DNA from: Mycobacterium colombiense CECT 3035
GTDB taxonomy: Bacteria; Actinomycetota; Actinomycetes; Mycobacteriales; Mycobacteriaceae
Length of the DNA stretch: 64,000 bases
Assembly (NCBI RefSeq): GCF_002105755.1
Contig: NZ_CP020821.1
Coordinates: 496,001 to 560,000, forward strand
Direction of reading: 5' to 3'
This document shows, piece after piece, positions 59,902-64,000 of this stretch; position 1 is the stretch's first letter; every line of letters starts with the position of its first letter. The translations under genes were made by a program, and so were the position numbers. The notes below the pieces were generated by a model. It ran no database searches. It was not told the origin of the DNA and worked only from the letters and a program-made list of their open reading frames with translations.

Positions 59902-60457
59902 GCGGCGGGTGGTCCGCGTCCAGCGCGGGCAGCCCGTCGATGCTGCGCCGGTTGCGTTCGACCAGCCGGACATACGCCTCGTCGGGAGCCTTGGCGTGGT
60001 GCGCGTCGAGCACCGGCCGTTCGTCGACGAGATCGTAATAGGGCACCGCGAATCCGCACGCGTCGGCGATCCGCTCCACGTCGACCACGATGATGGCGCG
60101 GGCCCCGGCGCGCCGGCCGCCGAAATGCCGCATCAGATCGGCGAATTCGGCGTGGTCCGGGCGGATCGCCCGTCCGGTGCCGAACAGCCGCAGGATCCGC
60201 GAGTTGCGGGTGAACGAGCAGAACATCACGGTGATGCGGCCGTTGTCGCGCAGATGGGCGATGGTTTCCACGCCGCTGCCGAACAGGTCAAGGTAGGCAA
60301 CGGTGTGCTCGTCGAGCACCGCGAAGGTGTCGCGATATCCCTTGGGGGACAGGTTGATTCGTCCACCCTCGGACGGTGCGGTGGCAACGAAGAATACGGC
60401 CTGTTCGTGGATGAAGTCGCGCAGCGACCCGTCGATGCTTTCAAATTCCTTCGCCAC
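59885..60457 (-). CDS. PPOX-class flavin/F420-type oxidoreductase-like protein
   Basis: A 190-aa split-barrel protein of the pyridoxamine-phosphate-oxidase-like class: [60 protein letters not shown] and [10 protein letters not shown]. It could bind FMN, F420 or heme; this cannot be separated by eye. GTG 60457 is 6 nt after TACGCT on the minus strand. Its 3' end overlaps the metK 3' end by 17 nt. Confidence 0.83.
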   Translation of the reverse strand: MAKEFESIDGSLRDFIHEQAVFFVATAPSEGGRINLSPKGYRDTFAVLDEHTVAYLDLFGSGVETIAHLRDNGRITVMFCSFTRNSRILRLFGTGRAIRPDHAEFADLMRHFGGRRAGARAIIVVDVERIADACGFAVPYYDLVDERPVLDAHHAKAPDEAYVRLVERNRRSIDGLPALDADHPPPRSRA

Positions 60458-60469
60458 GTGAGCAGCGTA
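60458..60469 (-). promoter_or_regulatory. -10 element for the leaderless PPOX-class gene
   Basis: On the minus strand TACGCT (60469-60464) followed by 6 nt, then GTG 60457. Confidence 0.45.
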
Positions 60470-60473
60470 GCCG

Positions 60474-61970
60474 CTAGCTGGTGAACCGGTAGTCGTCCAG
60501 GTTGAACCGCCGGCTGCGCCAGTACACCTCCGGGGTGGTGCCCGGGCGCAGCGGCACGTCGCCGTTCTTGTCGAAGTAGTAGCTGTTGGCCAGCCGGCAG
60601 CTGTCCTGCCAGAAGATCTGTTTGGGCCGCCGGCGCATCATCTCGGCGAAGTAGCGGTCGTTGGCCTCCTGGCTCACCTCGACGCGGGTCGCGCCGACGC
60701 GCTTGGCCCGCTTCAGGCAGCGCACGATGTGGTGGGTCTGCGCCTCGATCAGCGCGAAATACGAAGAGCCGACGTAACCGTACGGGCCGAACACGGTGAA
60801 CAGGTTGGGGAACCCCGGCACCGTGACGCCCTCGTAGGCCTGCAGCCGGTGCTCGTCCCAGAAGCGGCTCAACGACTTTCCGCCGCTGCCGGTCACGGCG
60901 AAGGTGGGCACGTTGTCGGGATCCATCACCTTGAAGCCGGTAGCCAGGATCAGCACCTCGACCTCGTGGTTCTCGCCGTCGGTGGTGGCCACCGCGTCGG
61001 GCGTGATCTTGTCGATCGGTTCGGTGACCAGCCGCACGTTGTCGCGGTTGAAGGTGGCGAGGTAACCGTTGTGGAAGCCGGGGCGTTTGCAGCCGACGGC
61101 GTACTGCGGGGTGAGCTGTTCGCGCACGACGGGGTCCCGAACCTGTTGCCGCAGATAGGACTTCCCCAGCGAGGCCATCCTCTTGGCCAGCGGGAGGACC
61201 GTGAAATAGTGCGCCGAGATGGGGAAGGTGAGCTCCACGTAGGCCTGGCTGAGCAGGCGCTGCAGGAACTTGCCGCCGGGAACTCGCATGGCCCAGCGCG
61301 CCGGTGCGGGCAGCGGGACGTCGAACTTCGGGAAGCACCAGATCGGGGTGCGCTGAAAGACCGTGAGCGACGACACGATCGGCGCGATCTCGGGAATCAC
61401 CTGCACGGCCGAGGCGCCGGTGCCGATCACCGCCACGCGCTTGCCGCGCAGATCCTGGCCGTGATCCCACCGGGCCGTGTGCATGGTGATGCCGCCGAAC
61501 GAGTCCACGCCGTCGATGTCGGGCAGGTTCGGCACCGTCAGCACGCCGCAGGCGCTGATCAAGAACCGGGCCGTGATTTCTCCGGCCGGGTCGGTCTGCA
61601 CCCGCCACAGGCCGCGCTCGTCGTCGAACTCGGCGGTTTGCACCTTGGTGTTGAACCGGATCCGGGAGCGGATGCCGTACTTGTCGGCGCAGTGTTCGGC
61701 GTAGGCCTTGAGCTCGCGGCCCGGCGCGTAGGTGCGCGACCAGTGCCGGCTCTGTTCGAAGGAGAACTGGTAGGAGAACGACGGAATGTCCACGGCGATA
61801 CCGGGGTACGTGTTCCAGTGCCAGGTGCCGCCGACCCCGTCGCCGGCCTCGATCACCAGGTAATCGGGCAGCCCGGCCCTGTCTAGGTTGATCGCCGCAC
61901 CGATGCCGGAGAACCCGGCCCCGATGATCAGCGTGTGATAGTCCGGGACTTCGTCGTCGTGCGTCACCAT
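60474..61970 (-). CDS. Flavin-containing monooxygenase (Baeyer-Villiger type, Rv1393c-like)
   Basis: A 498-aa class B flavoprotein monooxygenase. FAD site [15 protein letters not shown] near the N-terminus; the Baeyer-Villiger-like fingerprint [18 protein letters not shown]-binding [17 protein letters not shown]; and [11 protein letters not shown]. It would insert oxygen into ketones or oxidise sulfides with NADPH and O2; the substrate is unknown. ATG 61970. It is followed on the same strand by the PPOX-class gene and preceded by two esterase genes, a grouping that suits ketone-to-ester-to-alcohol degradation. Confidence 0.9.
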   Translation of the reverse strand: MVTHDDEVPDYHTLIIGAGFSGIGAAINLDRAGLPDYLVIEAGDGVGGTWHWNTYPGIAVDIPSFSYQFSFEQSRHWSRTYAPGRELKAYAEHCADKYGIRSRIRFNTKVQTAEFDDERGLWRVQTDPAGEITARFLISACGVLTVPNLPDIDGVDSFGGITMHTARWDHGQDLRGKRVAVIGTGASAVQVIPEIAPIVSSLTVFQRTPIWCFPKFDVPLPAPARWAMRVPGGKFLQRLLSQAYVELTFPISAHYFTVLPLAKRMASLGKSYLRQQVRDPVVREQLTPQYAVGCKRPGFHNGYLATFNRDNVRLVTEPIDKITPDAVATTDGENHEVEVLILATGFKVMDPDNVPTFAVTGSGGKSLSRFWDEHRLQAYEGVTVPGFPNLFTVFGPYGYVGSSYFALIEAQTHHIVRCLKRAKRVGATRVEVSQEANDRYFAEMMRRRPKQIFWQDSCRLANSYYFDKNGDVPLRPGTTPEVYWRSRRFNLDDYRFTS

Positions 61971-61980
61971 CGTTGCCTGC

Positions 61981-62952
61981 CTAGGGGTGCAGCGCTTTAT
62001 GGAGAGCCGTCAGGCCGCGCTCGGTGGCCTCCGCGGCGGCGGGGATCGCCAGGGCGAAGCTGACGAAGCCGTGCACCAGGGTGGGCTCGTTGCTCAGCTC
62101 CACCGGCACGCCGGCGGCGCCCAGCAGCTCGGCGTAGCGGGCGCCGTCGTCGCGCAGCGGATCGTGTCCGGCGGTGCCGATGTAGGCCGGCGCCAGCCCG
62201 GACAGGTCCGCGGCGTTGGCCGGGGCCATGGTGGTGGGCAGCGACTTCGGGTCGGTGATGTCGAGGTCGGGCACGTACCAGGACAGAAACGCGTCGATGA
62301 CCTCACGGTTCAGGATCGGCGCCTCGGCGTTGTCGGTGTACGACGGCAGCGACTGGTCGGCGGTGACCGTGGGGTACCACAGCAACTGGAACCGCAGCGC
62401 CGGGCCGCCGTTGTCGGCGTTGTCGCGGGCCAGCAGCGCCGTCACCGCGGCGAGGTTGCCACCCGCCGAGTCGCCGGCCACGGCGATGTTGTCCGGGTCG
62501 CCGCCGAGCTCGGCGGCGTTCTCGGCGACCCAGCGCAGGGCCGCCCAGCAGTCGTCCACGCCGGCCGGGAACGGGTGCTCGGGCGCCAGCCGATATCCGA
62601 CGGACACCACGATGGCCTCGGCGCCGACGGCGTGTGCGCGGGCGACCGGGTCATGGGTGTCCAGGTCGCCCAGGCAGAAGCCGCCGCCGTGGTAGAAGAC
62701 GACCACGGGCAGCGGGCGCAGCTCGCTGTCGGGCCAGTAGATGCGCACCGGGATGCCGGTGCGCTCGCCGTGGGCGATCGTGCGGTCCTCGATCCGCAGG
62801 TCCGGCAGCATTTTCGGCGGCACCTTGAGCATCCGGAGCCGCGAGCGGGCGACCTCGACACCGTCGGCCTCGCGGAAGGTCATCGGGAAGGCGTCGAGCA
62901 GCGCCTTGAACGCCGGATCGATCCCGGGCCGGGCGGCGGTCGGCTCGCTCAT
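61981..62952 (-). CDS. lipH: HSL-family esterase/lipase (LipH-like)
   Basis: A 323-aa alpha/beta hydrolase of the hormone-sensitive-lipase group. Oxyanion HGGGFCLGDLDTHD, nucleophile Ser in GDSAGGNLAA, acid Asp in DPLRDDG and His in LVHGFVSF. The open frame runs to 63105, but that part lies over the upstream esterase end; ATG 62952 (MSEPTAARPG) is supported by TACGGT 6 nt before it. No signal peptide, so cytoplasmic. About 50% similar by eye to its neighbour, a tandem duplication as in Rv1399c/Rv1400c. Confidence 0.88.
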   Translation of the reverse strand: MSEPTAARPGIDPAFKALLDAFPMTFREADGVEVARSRLRMLKVPPKMLPDLRIEDRTIAHGERTGIPVRIYWPDSELRPLPVVVFYHGGGFCLGDLDTHDPVARAHAVGAEAIVVSVGYRLAPEHPFPAGVDDCWAALRWVAENAAELGGDPDNIAVAGDSAGGNLAAVTALLARDNADNGGPALRFQLLWYPTVTADQSLPSYTDNAEAPILNREVIDAFLSWYVPDLDITDPKSLPTTMAPANAADLSGLAPAYIGTAGHDPLRDDGARYAELLGAAGVPVELSNEPTLVHGFVSFALAIPAAAEATERGLTALHKALHP

Positions 62953-62964
62953 GGGTTCACCGTA
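62953..62964 (-). promoter_or_regulatory. -10 element for the leaderless LipH-like gene
   Basis: On the minus strand TACGGT (62964-62959) followed by 6 nt, then ATG 62952. Confidence 0.45.
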
Positions 62965-62974
62965 CGCCGCGCGG

Positions 62975-63949
62975 TCAGCGGTGCAGGGCGGTTCGCAGCG
63001 CCTCCAGCCCGGCCTCGAGGGCCGCGGTGGCGGCGGGCACCACGCCGGCATAGCCCAGGTAGCCGTGCACCAGCGTCTCGGCGTTGTGCACCCGGGCGTC
63101 GACACCGGCGGCGGTCAGCAATTCGCCGTAGCGGATGCCGTCGTCGCGCAGCGGGTCGTACCCGGCGACGGCGATGTAGGCCGGCGCCAGGTTGCTCAGG
63201 TCCTTCGCGCGCCCCGGCGCCATGTCCGACGGCGGATCGGACAGGTCGACTTCGCCCGCGTACCAACGCGAGAACTCCGCGACGGCCTTGACGTCCAGGA
63301 TCGGCGCGGTGGCGTTCTCGGTGAACGACGGCAGCGACGCGTCCCACATGGTCGACGGGTACCACAGCAGCTGGAACACGATCGGCGGGCCGGCGTTGTC
63401 CCGTGCCCGCTGCACCACCGCGGCGGAGATGGTGCCGCCGGCCGAATCCCCGGCGACGGCGACCCGGTTCGGGTCGCCGTGCAGTTCGGCGGCGTGCTCG
63501 GCGACCCAAAGCGTTGCGGCCCAAGCGTCTTCGACGGCGGCGGGGTAGGGGTGCTCGGGCGCCAGCCGGTAGTCGACCGACACGACGATCGCGTCGGCGC
63601 CGACCGCGTGCTGACGCGCGGTGCCGTCGTGGGTGTCGAGGTCGCCGATGACGAACCCGCCGCCGTGGAAATACAGCACGACGGGCGCCGCGGGGCCTTC
63701 CACGGGCCCATCGGAATGGCTTGGCGGCCAATAGATCCGGACCGCGATGGCGCCCGCGGGCCCGGGAATCGTGCGGTCCTCGACCCGCAGCTCGGGATGC
63801 AGCGGCCGGCGCGGCAGATCCCGGAACCGCTGCCGCGCCGCGTCGATTCCGTCCTCAGTGGATAGCCGGAACGGAACCGCATCCAGTACCTTCTGCAGGA
63901 TGGGGTCGATAGCGGGTTTCTCGTCGGCTGTGTTATCCAAGCTGGGCAT
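62975..63949 (-). CDS. lipI: HSL-family esterase/lipase (LipI-like)
   Basis: A 324-aa paralogue of the next gene. Oxyanion [15 protein letters not shown], nucleophile in [10 protein letters not shown], Asp in DPLRDDG, His in [11 protein letters not shown]-terminus [16 protein letters not shown] differs from LipH-like. ATG 63949 follows TACGGT by 6 nt, the same spacing and hexamer as its neighbour, so both esterase genes seem to have their own leaderless promoters despite lying 22 bp apart. Confidence 0.88.
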   Translation of the reverse strand: MPSLDNTADEKPAIDPILQKVLDAVPFRLSTEDGIDAARQRFRDLPRRPLHPELRVEDRTIPGPAGAIAVRIYWPPSHSDGPVEGPAAPVVLYFHGGGFVIGDLDTHDGTARQHAVGADAIVVSVDYRLAPEHPYPAAVEDAWAATLWVAEHAAELHGDPNRVAVAGDSAGGTISAAVVQRARDNAGPPIVFQLLWYPSTMWDASLPSFTENATAPILDVKAVAEFSRWYAGEVDLSDPPSDMAPGRAKDLSNLAPAYIAVAGYDPLRDDGIRYGELLTAAGVDARVHNAETLVHGYLGYAGVVPAATAALEAGLEALRTALHR

Positions 63950-64000
63950 GGACGTACCGTACGCACCTCGTGTGGTGGCCGGCGCCTGGGTGGTGGCCGG
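63948..64000 (+). CDS. Possible start of a plus-strand gene (Rv1401-like), cut by the window
   Basis: An ATG at 63948 opens a frame ([18 protein letters not shown]) to the window end. It would share the palindromic CATG (63947-63950) with the divergent esterase start. M. tuberculosis has a small membrane protein gene in this place. Only 17 codons are visible, so this is tentative. Confidence 0.35.
   Translation, partial: MDVPYAPRVVAGAWVVA
63950..63961 (-). promoter_or_regulatory. -10 element for the leaderless LipI-like gene
   Basis: On the minus strand TACGGT (63961-63956) followed by 6 nt, then ATG 63949. Confidence 0.45.

Overview
The window is chromosomal DNA of a Mycobacterium, most likely a slow grower close to the M. 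avium complex. Evidence: about 70% G+C, frequent GTG starts, genes that begin a few bases after a TANNNT hexamer (leaderless style), mycobacterium-specific genes (mihF, the actinobacterial aroC-aroK-aroB-aroQ run, a hemophore-like secreted protein), and gene order that I recall from two M. tuberculosis blocks: Rv2566 to Rv2531c (positions 1-32,650, opposite orientation) and Rv1379 to Rv1400c (45,865-63,949). In M. tuberculosis these blocks are far apart; here about 13 kb of accessory genes join them. Species and synteny statements come from memory, not from a search.

Layout. 1-12,885: DUF2126/transglutaminase protein (cut by the window edge), a Pro/Gly-rich membrane protein with an apparent frameshift, rarA, an ABM-like repeat protein, a YjbQ-family gene, then alaS-ruvX-mltG-aroE-prepilin peptidase. 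12,891-22,642: an island with three luciferase-like flavin monooxygenase genes on the minus strand and, divergently, a DszC/SfnB-like flavoprotein with a complete Dpp/Opp-type ABC importer, probably for an organosulfur or related compound. 22,715-29,693: chorismate pathway genes aroC-aroK-aroB-aroQ, then pepQ, efp, nusB and small membrane proteins. 29,790-32,654: a large PLP-dependent Orn/Lys/Arg decarboxylase.

32,659-35,469: a compact two-component module. A hemophore-like secreted protein and a histidine kinase diverge from a region holding three GCTGAG direct repeats exactly 11 bp apart. The OmpR-type regulator lies tail to tail with the kinase, and a related two-copy repeat lies upstream of a 108-aa gene. 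36,687-43,385: a six-gene, translationally coupled operon (GntR regulator, 2x[4Fe-4S] ferredoxin, substrate-binding lipoprotein with an extra C-terminal domain, permease, ATPase, and an AprA/fumarate-reductase-like flavoprotein fused to HEAT repeats). It is the best candidate here for an incompletely described system. 43,386-45,551: acetyltransferase, beta-lactamase-fold hydrolase and a small secreted proline-tailed protein.

45,865-54,492: the pyrimidine operon pyrR-pyrB-pyrC-(membrane protein)-carA-carB-pyrF, preceded by a PyrR-binding hairpin that overlaps the pyrR Shine-Dalgarno. 54,506-63,949: HTH+TOBE protein, a 960-bp gap with inverted repeats, mihF-gmk-rpoZ-coaBC-metK, a PPOX-class protein, a Baeyer-Villiger-type monooxygenase and two HSL-family esterases.

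Two conserved genes (metK and the Pro/Gly-rich protein gene) carry short indels at G/C runs. Because metK is essential, base-level sequence errors are a realistic explanation. No tRNA, rRNA, CRISPR array, IS element or prophage was seen.
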